From Epichloe hybrida (Eukaryota; Ascomycota; Sordariomycetes; Hypocreales; Clavicipitaceae): 64,000 nucleotides of DNA. Both the position numbers and the translations under genes were made by a program. Under the pieces are notes generated by a model, which worked only from the letters and a program-made list of their open reading frames with translations, ran no database searches and had not been told where the DNA came from. Location: the NCBI GenBank assembly GCA_019022495.1, contig JAFEKR010000013.1, forward strand, positions 1,178,001-1,242,000, read 5' to 3'. Positions 1-11,800 of the stretch are shown here, piece after piece; the first letter of the stretch is position 1; each line of letters opens with the position of its first letter.

Positions 1-1024
1 AAATCGCAGATTGGCAAGGTTTTCAAGATGAGCGCCAGGAACGCCCTGATCTGCCATCTAAGTTGTATAAACTGCTGAAGAAGTTGCTTGCCTTGGACCC
101 CGTAGAGCGTCCAAGTGCGAACGAAGTTCTGTTAGCAATGAAAAGCGAAACAAATTTCGACAATATCACAAAACATGATTGGATGACTACGAATTCCTCA
201 ACGCTCCGAGGCAACCGCATACAAAATCTGGACTCTCCGTTGCCGCAGGGAACTCCCGTCGCAGGTAATGTTTGACTGATTGACACATTCAATTTTCGGA
301 GTATAGTCCTGCGCAAGTGGAAGCTGACATCGAGCCAGATTCAAAAAAAGAGACTATAAGAGAGCGACAAAGAACAAAGAACGAAAGTGCCGGTGTGTAT
401 TCACATCTTGCAGATGGCAGAAGAGCGTCTCAAGAACTTGGTCCCTCATCGCCACGTGAAGAGGAGATTGAGAATCATGAGCAACACAGCCACAGCTTCG
501 GAAGTATGCAACAAGAGCATGGTCAAATCAGCTCACTTGCTATGGAAGAGCTAACAGGAGTGGCCGCCGCCGAGTCGACCAAATCTTCCACTCCACACCT
601 ACTGATGGCACCGCCTCGGTCGCTAGGTGAGGAATTCTGGTATCAGCTGACGATCCTGAGCCACCGCGTTGCGTCTAGGTTCCAGATTGATACTGAATCA
701 ATCGAACCTGTTATTCGCCTGATGGTCTTCTTACTAAAGCTTGTCACTTTATCCCGACCGTGTTGGCCATATGTAGCAAGCATAGAGGTAGGATTTCCAT
801 TGATGACATTCGCAGCTTTGGAATTGGGATGGCCAAGCTCTGTCATACATTTGATCTGGCCCCATAGTCACAGAAATCGTGATTTGACGCAGCGGGGGGG
901 GCACGTTGGGCTCAGCATTGGATTTAGAGCGATACTACTTGCATTTCACTTCGGCGTCTTGTGGACGGCTCGTCGCTGGGACATGCTGTGCACCGGAAGA
1001 CCTCGAGGCGAGTGGGCCCAATGA
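1..1024 (+). CDS. C-terminal part of an Iks1-type Ser/Thr protein kinase (5' end outside window)
   Basis: Partial gene. The first exon enters in kinase subdomain X-XI, with the sequence LLALDPVERPSANEVLLAM around 72-150 typical of the C-terminal lobe of a Ser/Thr kinase. I place an intron at 265-317 (GTAATG donor, CAAG acceptor, 53 nt), which joins the frames without a stop. The second exon (318-1024) encodes about 235 residues: a polar, acidic linker and then a hydrophobic C-terminal module (around FWYQLTILSHRVASRF and RPCWPYVASIEVGFPLMTFA, then a second hydrophobic stretch near the end). Iks1-like fungal kinases combine a kinase domain with such a membrane-prone tail; the assignment rests on that layout and remembered family features. 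A run of eight or more G at about 893-901 lies in the tail, so a small indel there would change the last 40 residues. The substrate is unknown; yeast Iks1 has no settled role. It converges on the NUP gene. Confidence 0.62.
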
Positions 1025-1359
1025 CGAGAATCGAGCAAGTCTAGCAGGTTGAGGCACCAAGAGTTGTCTCGGATTTTACTCAAGTCTCTGGAGTGGCTCG
1101 CTCTGTCCGTCAGATGAAGACACTGGTAAATTGGGTGAACTGCCGAGTTGCAGGCGAATTACAATCACACATCAAGAAAACGTAGTGAACGTTGCAAACT
1201 TGCCCCTAGCTTCTCGAATAGTAGGCTGGCAATCAATTTCTAAACAAGTGCCAATCATGAGCAAGACATCTAACTTGTCCAACGACTTTCCTTGATGAAC
1301 CCCAATAGGTCATGTGTTTACAAACTGTAGATGTGTATAAAAGTTCATTGATCACATGC
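1025..1359. other. Spacer between convergent genes
   Basis: About 335 bases between the stop of the kinase gene and the stop of the convergent NUP gene. I see no coding frame with family resemblance and no repeat; it should hold the two 3' UTRs. Confidence 0.5.
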
Positions 1360-2735
1360 TCATCTGAGCATCGCTCTGGATCCAAAGCGTACCCGTCTAT
1401 CCATTTCGACGGCAGCCAGACCAATGTCGTAGCCACCGGACTTGACCTTTTTACCCTCAGTTAAGCTCCCAATCCCAAAATCTGGCTCACCTCCGAGACT
1501 GCCAAATATATCGCCTACATAATTATTCGGTTTGATTCCCCGACTGTAAGTGCAGCTCCAATTGGAAACAATCCCTTTAACGATTTCAATGCCCGCATTA
1601 TATACGTTTTCGACTGCAATGAGAAAGCCATTTTGATCAGCCCTAACCAGATGCTCCCAGTCTGACAAATGGGGAGGCGGTCGATCGAAGTTAGAGCCTA
1701 TACATCTACATCAGTCATAGGAGCTTCGAAAGAGGTGAGAGCGGACCACGCTGGCGCCCCCCTGAGTGGACGGCGTACCAGTTCTCATTATGATCATCCT
1801 CGAGAAGTCTACCAAACCCTCGATGGCACCTCTCACCATGACTTCTAGCGTCGCGTTCTCTTCTTGGGCACTCATACAATAGGTGCCCGTCCCATTAGTC
1901 CACAATCTAGTTGTGTTCTCAAACGCAATGGCGAGTTTTGTACCGGAGTAATAGACATCACTTGTAGCAATATCACATTTCACAACGCTCGGAGCCTTTG
2001 ACGCCATTGCGTTATGATAGCCAGATCCAGAATACTTTGAGCGATACTCCTGGGGACCTATCCGATCAGTAAGCCTTGTTTTAGATGCAAGAATGTATGC
2101 TGTGTCTCTGAGCGCATTATTGACTTCGAACACTTCTGTACCATATGTGATGGCAGGATACTGAAGGGGATAGTCACGTCCATAAGAGATATATCCTGTT
2201 GGCCAATCCTTTGGAAGAGACCGAGGATCGATTTCGTACTGAAGAGCAACCTGAACAGCATACCGAGCAAGGGCAACGCTCCCGATTGTAGCATAGTGAG
2301 GGTTCACACCAGCTATTCCAGCAAAGAGAAAGTACGTCTGACGAAGATCAAATTTGTTTGATAGTACAAACGCCATCATAGACGCAGCAGAATTGATCTC
2401 GCCCTCTCCAAGAGTCACTTGACATATAATCCCCGTTTCTGTACAGAATACGCGGGGGAACAACATCGAAAGTCCAGGAACTGCCATTGATCTTGCAGTT
2501 AAATTCCCTAGTCTTGATTCCTGGAATCTCTTGTGCCATATCTGTGCTTCTGGATGCCACTACCGTCATTTAAAGGTTAGTAATTCTGCCCCAAACGCGT
2601 GAAGGCTGTTTGATTTACCATGGATACGATCACAACTCGTGGTTTTATCAAATTTCTCGTGTTGTCATAGAAGCTAGAGCGCGAAGTGTAACTAGGCACA
2701 ACTAGGGCGAGTAGGGAGAGCAGTCGTCCTAACAT
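1360..2735 (-). CDS. Secreted NUP-family protein (purine nucleoside permease family)
   Basis: Three exons on the minus strand: 2735-2619, 2559-1779 and 1697-1360, giving 411 residues. Intron 1 (59 nt) has a GTAAAT donor and a perfect TACTAAC branch site; intron 2 (81 nt) has a GTACGC donor and GTATAG acceptor. Both junctions restore family sequence, for example PRVVIVSM joined to WHPEAQIW. The first 20 or so residues (MLGRLLSLLALVVPSYTS) look like a signal peptide. The body carries the hallmarks of the fungal and bacterial NUP family: LGEGEINSAAS, FLFAGIAGVNP, ARYAVQVALQYEID, YGTEVFEVNN, SVVKCDIATSDVYYSG and GDIFGSLGGEPDFG near the end. Family members resemble nucleoside phosphorylases and were first described as nucleoside transport proteins, so secretion or cell-surface nucleoside handling is inferred. 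The length is usual for the family and the gene looks intact. Confidence 0.85.
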
Positions 2736-4784
2736 TTTTTAGACGGATGAAAGTCCAAAGACAAAATAATTTGCTAGTAGGATTTGACTTCATGCAGGTG
2801 CACTATGATTTTGTGTTAAACCGAAGATAAGATGAACCTTTGAATGAGAAATATTGGCTATGTTATAGTTTATTTAACGTAGACGAGAAGCAAAATAAGA
2901 GCATAAATCTGTTACACTGTGTCCGAAACCAGTTACGTTACCTCGAGACAAGACTCTAATTCTAGAGTGGCTGTGGCTAAACTTGCAGTTTGAAGACAGT
3001 GAAGTGAAGCGAGAGGGAGGCATGTAGCGGTGGCAAATGTGAGCTAAGCTAACGGTAGCACAAACACTTAGTGTACAGTGGCCCCGGGTATGTCACTAGT
3101 AATTCCAAGTAGCAGGCACCTTCAAAATAGGGCATATAAAAGATAGCAAAGGGAAATTTAATTAATAATTTGTGCAATTTATTATCTTATGCTAGCTTTT
3201 ACCTGTCTTAATGAAATGGAGGGGATTATGTTACTAGCTAGCAACAACCGTACAAGTGCAAGCTTTACGGTTAGTTTTAGGAGCATAGAGGCATAGATAA
3301 GTCCTGATATCATAGCTAAAATCAAATCAATCAATCAATCAGTTATTATAATCATGAACCAAATCAGATTTTCATAGTGATATTCGCCGCTACCTTCTAC
3401 TGCGTTATGTTATTGCAATATAACGCTGCTAGCCCTATTGGTCCTTGACCGTCCAGGCGCCGGCCGGAGGACCCAGAGCTTGCATTTTACGGCTGTTGCT
3501 AGCCGGCAACTAGTCCCCTACATTTCAGAAAAGTGTGTGGCATTTTATTTTATATTCAAGTTTGCGTTCTTCTCGCTTACCGCTACCGGGAAACCTCGGC
3601 AAATGCTCGCGAGAGCCTCGGTGATACAAGGTGAGACGCTAGGGCAAACACACTACCCCGTACACCGGGTGCCTGTCCTCTCTCGCTAATAACCTTACAG
3701 TCATTAATTACAAAGTAAACAATGTAGAACGCTTGGATAAGTTAGCTTCACGAGGCGCTATAAGCAAAACCTACGGCTCCAACGTCGCCTTAAGAAAACA
3801 AGAGCAAAGAACTAGCAAACAGAGCTTTTTCGAATTCGCGGTCACGATGTATTAGCGCCTGAAGATGTTTCCAAATATACATGTGTATGTAGTTGAATCC
3901 TTGATCGGCGAGACGACCGGGTTTAGTGAGTTACTGCCTTTTGTTAGAATCGTTATGTGATCTATTCAGATTCTATGGAAGACTTTACATATACCTAGAC
4001 GTACAAGTAATAGCACATCTCTTTCAAGGCCTTAGGGCTACAATTGGGTACCGCGACGCTACAGGGCCCTCCACAGCGTTATTGACCCATAAATACAGTA
4101 GTAACTTTACTTCATTAAGACATAAGTGATAAATTTATGGCATTAAGTGTTGAGGCTAGCAAAAGGTGCTCCACTTTTGTGAATGCGGCTGGAGGGAAAT
4201 CCCTGTTAGCATGAAATTATATACAGCCTTACGGCCTTCAAAGAGAAAGTGCAATCGGCCAGCATCATGGTATATAGTACACCTCTGACTCTCTGAGAGG
4301 CCTTACCACTGTTAAAGGGATCGGAAACCACTGAAATATGATGGTGCGCGTTACGGCTCCGAGCACAATGATTCTTCCTTATGAAATATTCTATTCATGG
4401 AGGAGCACTAGAGTCCTTGCAACCCTTTTCATCTCTCTTCCCCATGCCCCACTCCGCATTGCATCCTCCTGCCATGTCTTTGCTATAACAATATCGTGCT
4501 TACAGGTCTCCACACGTTATGCGCTATTAAACCCACCAACGAAAGTCCCTCTCCTCGCTGGCCGCTGGGCATCCCCATTTGACTACTCCGTACGGAACTT
4601 TGTGCGGGCCGCTCATATCTAGTCGTTTTCATACCAATACTTCGCTCTCATATTCAGCGATTATGATATTGCCATTTTTGAAAATGCTTAGCCAGAACAC
4701 CTTCACGACGTAAACTATCGAGACGATTTAGTCCTCGAGGAATTACAGAATTCCCAAGGAGGCTGCCGATTAGGTCGTGCCCTT
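2736..4784. other. Two-kilobase intergenic region with retroelement scrap
   Basis: No gene is supported here. Open frames at 3438-3689, 3926-4129 and 4338-4622 lack family resemblance and codon structure. The part from about 2,912 to 3,690 looks like decayed LTR-retrotransposon DNA: it starts with TGTTACAC, and its 3' part matches the leader of copia-B in the AT-rich block. The last 500 bases should contain the promoter of the Ca2+-ATPase gene, and the first few hundred that of the NUP gene. Confidence 0.5.
3390..3535 (+). repeat. Dispersed repeat copy related to the copia-B LTR/leader
   Basis: About 100-140 bases align by eye with 43,755-43,880: both contain a GTTA..G box, CCCTATTGGTCC against CCTTATTAGTCC, GACCGT, AGAGCTTGC, a GCTATTACT/GCTGTTGCT box, then AGC..GCAACTAG and a CCCTA box. 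The copy here keeps G and C where the distant copy has A and T, so this one is the less damaged. It is probably what is left of an insertion of the same copia family among the genes. Confidence 0.55.
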
Positions 4785-7700
4785 ATGGATTCAATTCTCG
4801 TCGAATCAGCACAGCGCCGTGATAACCATGGCCCGACCGAAAGACTTAGTGCTACACCTCTAGCAGAGGAATTGCGCGAAGATTCTCCCATACCATCCAA
4901 CAACTTCGCCTTCACGCCCTCACAACTACATAAACTCCTAACCCTGCGCGACCTCAAAGCTCTTGATTTCTTTGGCGGCCTTCGAGGTCTCGCAGCCGGT
5001 CTTCGGACCGATGTTGCTGCTGGTCTCAGTGCCGATGAGACCAACCTCGATGGCTCTGTTTCCTTAGACGAAGCTGTAGCCGCCGGTCGAGAATCGCGTC
5101 CTGCAGTTTTGCAGAGAATTCCACCGATATCAACGCACCATCTACACCATACTCGGCGACTTGGGGACAATTCTGCCTCTCCGTTTGCCGATAGGAAACG
5201 AATATTCGGGGCTAATCGTCTACCTCGCCGGAGACAAAAATCCTTCTTCAAGCTCATGTGGATCGCATTCAATGACAAACTGCTGATACTCCTCACGGTT
5301 TCGGCGTGCATATCGTTGGCCATTGGTATCTACCAATCCGTCACGGCAGAAGAAGGGTACTCTAACATCGAGTGGGTAGACGGCGTAACGGTTGTTATTG
5401 CCATCGTCATCATCGTCTTGGCAAGCGCTGCCAATGACTGGCAAAAGAACCATAAATTTGAAAAATTGACTGAGCGGAAGAAGCATCGCGAAGTGACCGT
5501 ATTCAGATCCGGCAGAGCTCAGCAAATCGATATCACCCAAGTTTTGGTCGGAGATGTTATGCATATCGAGGCGGGAGAAGTCATTGTAGTGGATGGGGTT
5601 TTGATCGAGGCTTCTGGCCTACATATCAATGAATCTTCAATCTCCGGTGAATCTGGTATGGTTCAGAAGACTGTTCCAGCGGACCACGACGCTTCTCACG
5701 CGGTTCTTGCTGATCCCTTCATTTTGAGTGGTACTACTGTGTCGCGAGGCGTTGGACGGTATCTCGTTCTTTCAGTTGGTGCAAATTCCACGTATGGTCG
5801 CACACTCATGTCTTTGCGCGAAGATGTTGAGGAGACGCCCCTGCAAGCCAGGCTGGGAAGACTTGGCAAGCAACTTATTGTTTTTGGCGCCATCGCTGGT
5901 GCCATTTTTTTTGTGATATTGTTCATTCGATTCTTATTACGCCTGAGATCAATGGCCAACAAGGGGCCATCCAACAAAGCGGAGGCTTTTTTCCGCATTC
6001 TCATTTTATCCATCACTGTTGTCATCATCACGGTCCCTGAAGGATTGGCACTGAATGTCACTGTTGCCCTCGCTTTCGCTACGACGCGCATGCTTAAAGA
6101 CAACAATTTGGTTCGGCTCGTCCGCTCGTGTGAGGTCATGGGCAATGCTACTAGTGTTTGTTCCGACAAGACGGGAACCCTCACGCAAGACAAAATGTCA
6201 GTTGTTTCTGGCCGCATTGCTCTTGACGGTGCTTTCGATGACATGGATGCACCCGCTATTGAATACGGGCAGTCGGCACCGGTTCCTATCATTGCGCACA
6301 AGGGCGGGTCATCTCAACTTGTAGCAGCTATGTCCCACGAAGTGAAGGATCTCATTAAAGACAGTATTGCACTGAATTCAACTGCTTTCGAAAGTGGTGA
6401 CTCGAAAAGTTCAGACTATTTCGGCTCTAGTACCGAAACCGCGTTGCTGAAATTCAGCCGAGACCATCTTGGTATGGGACTTCTAGGCACTGAAAGAGCC
6501 AACACACCTGTCGTCACTATGCTTCCCTTCGAATCATCGCGAAAGTGGATGGCAGTTCTCATCAGACTTCCAAGCGGGAGATACAGACTTCTAATCAAGG
6601 GAGCTGCTGAAATTGTCTTTGAATATTGTGCTTATGCTGTGGAAGATCATACGTACCAACTGACGACTGCTCGTTTATCGGAAGATGACAGAGGTGGCTT
6701 TCGGGACACCATCCAGGAATATGCTAACAATATGCTTCGCCCTGTCGCGATTGCATACAAAGACTTCGACGAATCCGAAGTATTCGAGCATCCTGATGAC
6801 GATCCAGCTTCCATCAATCTTGAGTGGCTTGCATCAGGTTTAATCTTCATCGCCTTCTTCGGAATACGTGACCCACTGCGTCTCGAGGTTATCAATTCTG
6901 TTAAGCAATGCCAAGAGGCTGGTGTGTTCGTACGTATGGTCACAGGAGACAACTTTCAAACGGCCAAGGCTGTTGCCATCGAATGTGGCATTTACTCAAG
7001 TGGTGGTATTGCAATGGACGGGCCAACGTTCCGCAAACTTACTCATGAGCAGCTTGATGCTGTAATTCCCCGCCTCCAGGTTTTGGCTAGGTCCAGTCCT
7101 GAGGACAAACTGCTCCTTGTCACTCATCTGCGCTCCATGAAAGAGACAGTAGCCGTTACGGGAGACGGCACAAACGACGCACTAGCTCTCAAAGCAGCAA
7201 ACGTTGGTTTTGCTATGGGCATCCAAGGCACTGAAGTCGCCAAAGAAGCGGCTTCTATCATTCTGCTTGATGATAATTTTGCTTCCATTGTCAAAGCACT
7301 AAGTTGGGGTCGCACGATCAATGATGCTGTTAGGAAATTCTGCCAAGTAAGTCCATGAATGCAAAAGTGACTGGCTGCGACTTTGGTTGAATAAAGACTA
7401 ATTAAAACTAGTTTCAGTTCACCATAAATATTACAGCAGGTATTCTTACAATTATCTCCGAACTCGTGGGTGACTCTATTTTCACAGTCGTCCAGCTGCT
7501 ATGGATCAATCTTATTATGGATATCTTCGCATCTCTAGGACTCGCCACGGATCATCCATCACCAGAATTCCTCAAACGTAAACCAGAACCTCGCAATGCT
7601 CCAATTATCAACATAACGATGTGGAAAATGATCCTGGGGCAAGCGCTGTATCAGCTCGCAGTTGTCTTTGTCGTGCATTATGCTGGTTGGGACATCTTCG

Positions 7701-8596
7701 ACCCACATACTCCGGCAGAGATTGAGAAGCTGCAGACTCTTGTGTTCAACATGTATGTCTGGATGCAGTTCTTCAACCAGCATAACTGTCGCCGTGTCGA
7801 TAACAAGCTCGATATTTGGTACCAAGGAGTTCTCCGAAACCCTTGGTTTATCGGTGTCCAGATTCTCACTCTGGTCGGTCAATTCGTGATAATCTTCAAA
7901 GGTGGTGAAGCTTTTGACACTGTCCCTCTAACAGGGGCGCAATGGGGATGGAGCCTACTATTCGGAGTACTAACGATTCCACTGGGCGCTTTGATCCGAC
8001 AAGTTCCTGACAGATACATTGCCTCGTTTTTCCACAAGGTCGGACATGTCCTTCGATGGCTCACGCTGCCATTTCGAAACTGGTGCTCGTGCCTGTCTGT
8101 TCTGCACATCCGAAGCAGGCAAAAGCCAGCTGCCTCCAAAAGCGGTGCCAATGCCATTATCGATACTAAGACTTCTAAGCGACGAGCGAGTCGCTCAACC
8201 CAAAGCGAAACCTCAATTCACCAAAGACACGTATCGGAGCCACATCCGGAAAGAACTGGCGACGGTGATGAGAGAGATCTAGATCTCCACGCGCTCATAT
8301 ATGCCGCTCGCTTCGGTCGCCCCATGGGCAAGCACATACTGGAAATACATCCGCAGACATTACCAAATGACTCCATCGTTCAAACAAGGACCAATATTGA
8401 TATACCACCTAGCCAAGACCCTTGCATCATGAAATATGTGAGTAAGCCTCATGAGGAGCAACAACCACGCCAGCCACGACGAAAACTGGCAAGACATACT
8501 TGGGTAGAGCCCACGCGACCAAGATCTGCTGTCCCTGAAACCTCTAAGAGACGCGGTGTAACTTGGGAGAGCTTTCTGCGATCTAAAAGGAGGTGA
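4785..8596 (+). CDS. P2B-type Ca2+-transporting ATPase (PMC1-like, vacuolar or plasma membrane)
   Basis: Two exons, 4785-7346 and 7412-8596, joined across a 65-nt intron (GTAAGT donor, AACTAG acceptor) that restores FCQFQFTINITAG; 1,248 residues. It pumps Ca2+ out of the cytosol at the cost of ATP. Visible landmarks: the PMC1-group motif GLRTDVAAGLS near residue 75, M1-M2 around 165-215, the actuator SGES near 290, VPEGLAL (the Ca-binding Glu of M4) near 416, the phosphorylation site SDKTGTLTQDK with Asp near 461, the hinge TGDGTNDALAL near 795, and LLWINLIMDIFASLGLATD (M6) at the start of exon 2. A basic, Ser-rich cytosolic tail of about 200 residues follows the last membrane segment. Fungi often hold several paralogues, so I do not assign one name. 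All catalytic residues appear present. It converges on the ABC transporter gene. Confidence 0.93.
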
Positions 8597-8884
8597 AGAG
8601 GTTCCGTTCTATGGAATGACCGGGCTATGTCTACATTGGACAGCAAGTCATTTGAAACGGCACTTTATGGCATATACGGAGAGTGCAAATTTGTATTTCA
8701 CTACATTTGCCACGATGACATGACATTTATATATCAAATATATAGGCATTTGATGCATTGTATATAAATATATAAATATATAAATTAATTTCTCAAAATG
8801 GGAAGTAGTTGATTTTGAACTATATATTATAAAATGAAGCTCAAGTTTTGGACAAACTGGAAGGTAAAGTGCCGTTCGGTGAGA
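8597..8884. terminator. AT-rich spacer between convergent genes
   Basis: This spacer separates the stop codons of two convergent genes. It contains a TATATAAA-rich stretch at about 8,735-8,790 that probably supplies polyadenylation signals to one or both. No coding content. Confidence 0.4.
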
Positions 8885-11800
8885 TCACGTACTGCCTTCA
8901 TTGATGAGTCTCCACAGATGGCTTCGGCTTGCCATTAGAGTACCATATGTTCCTTGCTCGACCTTGACCCCCTTATCTAAAACCACTACCTCGGCGGCCA
9001 TTTGTATCATTTCGATACTGTGAGTTGCAATGACGAGGGCCATGCCGTCCTCTTGCCAGCAAGGCGATCGGATCAACGATCTTAGGGCGGTGCGGACATC
9101 TAGAGCACTCTCCGAATCCAGGCCACTAGTAGGTTCGTCTAGAATGAGGAGGCGAGGCCGCTTGGCCAACGCGCGAGCTATGTTTACTAGCTGAGCTTGC
9201 CCCCCTGATAATGCCTGTCCCCCGTCCCCAACGACCGTGTCATATCCATCGGGAAGTGAGACAATGAACTTGTGAATGCCTGATGATTGAGCTGCCTGTA
9301 CCACTGCTTCTTGAACGAGGTTGGGGCATGTCGACGAGACGCCATAAGCTATGTTATCCCGGATGGTGGCTGGAAACAAGAATGGTTGTTGGGGCACATA
9401 AGCCATCATTGAGCGCACGTGTTGCAAGTCGACAATGGAGTATGGCACGCCCCCGTAACAAATTGTGAATTCTGATTTCCGGCCATGAGCATAAACCGAA
9501 GAGTCTGGTGTTGTTAAGCCAAGGATGAGTGACAACATCGTGGTTTTGCCACTGCCCGAGGACCCAACAAGTGCTACACATGAGCCGGGGTGGATGACAT
9601 GAGAAAAACCATTTAAAACCTTAGCTGAGCTTTGTTCAGGAGTAAAGTTGACATTGTGCATCTCGATCGGCAAAGGAGAATCTGGCTGTATTAGAAAACG
9701 TTTGCTTGTGTCCATAGTTTTCGTCAACTTGGTGTAGTCAAGGAGCTCGGTCGCTGCTACTCGTGCGGCTGTGAGCTGAGGAAGTCCATTTAGAAGCTCA
9801 AAGGATGTCCCGATGCTAAAAAGCAAGAGGTTGATGACCTGAAGAACGTCGTTGACGTTTAAATCGCGTGAATTTTGCGATGTGAGGGAAGTTCCGTAGT
9901 AAAATACCAACGCAGTGAGCGGTAAGGTCATGGACTGGTAGAGTCCAAACCAGGGGCCGGTGTATAATGCCCTTTGAAGTCCAACTCGCCATGCCTTATT
10001 CGCTGTGGTGGTTTGCTTATCATCGAAATATTGGCCTAGTCCAAAGACTCGGATAAGCGAAAAGTTGAGCAATACTTCTTTCAATGTGGCGCTCGAGTCC
10101 GAAGCAGCTTCGTTGCACTTCTGTTCCCATCTTGAACTGACCATGATGTACAACTTGATAGCCAGAGCAAAAAGAGGTAGAGGAGATAGCGCAACCAATG
10201 CGAGTTTCCAACAGATTGTCATTGCCCATGCCACAGATATGGACATGATTGCAACAATCACTATCAAAACTGGCAAGAACTTTCCCACTACGCTACGCAT
10301 TTCTTGGGCGTTTCTATCGAGGCACCGGCTGAGATGTCCTGGACTGTGCTGCGTCGCTTGACACCACAACTTCGGCTGGATCAACACTTTACCAAAGATA
10401 TCTCGCCTAAGGTGATCAATCCATGTTTGGCTGACTTTGTCGAACAAATAGTGTCCTCCGCCAGTGCAAATACCGTCTGTGACAGCGATTCCGATGAGAA
10501 ATAATGCCCATCTGAGCCCTTGTTCGACCTTGTCTGTCTTGGACCACATCGCACCCAACAACCTAGCCAGGCAGAAGGAAAATGCAGGAGTAGCAGCTGC
10601 AGCCAATAGACAAAGTAGAAGAGCCAAAACACAAAGAATGCGATCTTCGAAGCCTAGAGACGGCCACAAAGTGGAAAGTATGCCTCGAATGGAGTCATAT
10701 GGACGTGGGTCCGGTTGGCTGGTTCTGTCTTCAATTTCTGCATACCTATATTTGCAATTGGGCTTTCTCTCCATCAATCCATCTCCTGTGAAATCCGAAT
10801 CAGACGACTGCGAGATTTGATCACTGTTGTCAATTGTCTTCTCCCGCGCAAAGCATGCTTTTGTACATGCATGTCGTTTCTGGAGTACATAATTTGTCTC
10901 GGTTGCGCAAAAATGTCTGTCTAAATAGGTTGAGAACTGCTGCTGCTTTCTTTCCACATCGTCTGTTATTCGCCAACCTTCGATTAGGCTTTTGCGTGTG
11001 TCTTTTGTATGAGATCTTGAGATACTGGCATGTCTACCAGCTGATTGGATGAATGAAGATGAGCGCAATGTGATTTGTTGATACCCTGTTTCGGAGACAT
11101 TGGCAACATTATGGGATGAGCCTTTACCGTGTGGGTTCAAAGTACTCGAAGCCGACACCAAGTTGGCTTGATCAGACCTGGTACAACTTTTCGGAATGCA
11201 AGGCGCGGTAAACGCGTTTCGAAGGTCTTGCATGCGTCCCTGACGAGTAATCGTACCGCTTCTCATGACAAAGACAAAGTCTTCATCTCGTATGCTTGAA
11301 ATGTCGTGTGTAACGACTATTGTAGTCTTGTCTTTACGCCATTCCCTGATGGCATTCATGACGATGTTTTGACCGATTGGGTCCAGGGCACTCGTTGGTT
11401 CATCAAGAATCAGTATCGCGGGATCGCGCATCCGAGCCCTTGCAAGAGCAAGTCTCTGTTTCTGTCCACCGCTGAGACTGTGGTTGTCAGCACCGACAAT
11501 GGTGGCTAATCCGCTGCGTAATTGCGACATCGTGGACTCTAATTGCACAAAAGTACAGGCTTGTCGAACATCCGTCTCAGAGACATCGTCTGGGCATATG
11601 GAACCACATGCCACGTTGTTGAAGAAGGAATCGTGCATAACAGAGCTCTTTTGATGTATCAACGAGACATGCCTGCTCAGGCAGCTTGGCTGTATATGAT
11701 CAACAGGGTGTCCATCGATGGACACTTCTCCTGCGATAGGGGCGAGGAGGTTGGCCATCAGACTGCACACAGTACTTTTTCCTGACCCGGACTCTCCTAC

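Noticed and set aside
4338..4622. 94-codon open frame upstream of the Ca2+-ATPase gene
   Set aside because: No family resemblance, and no conserved composition; most likely chance.
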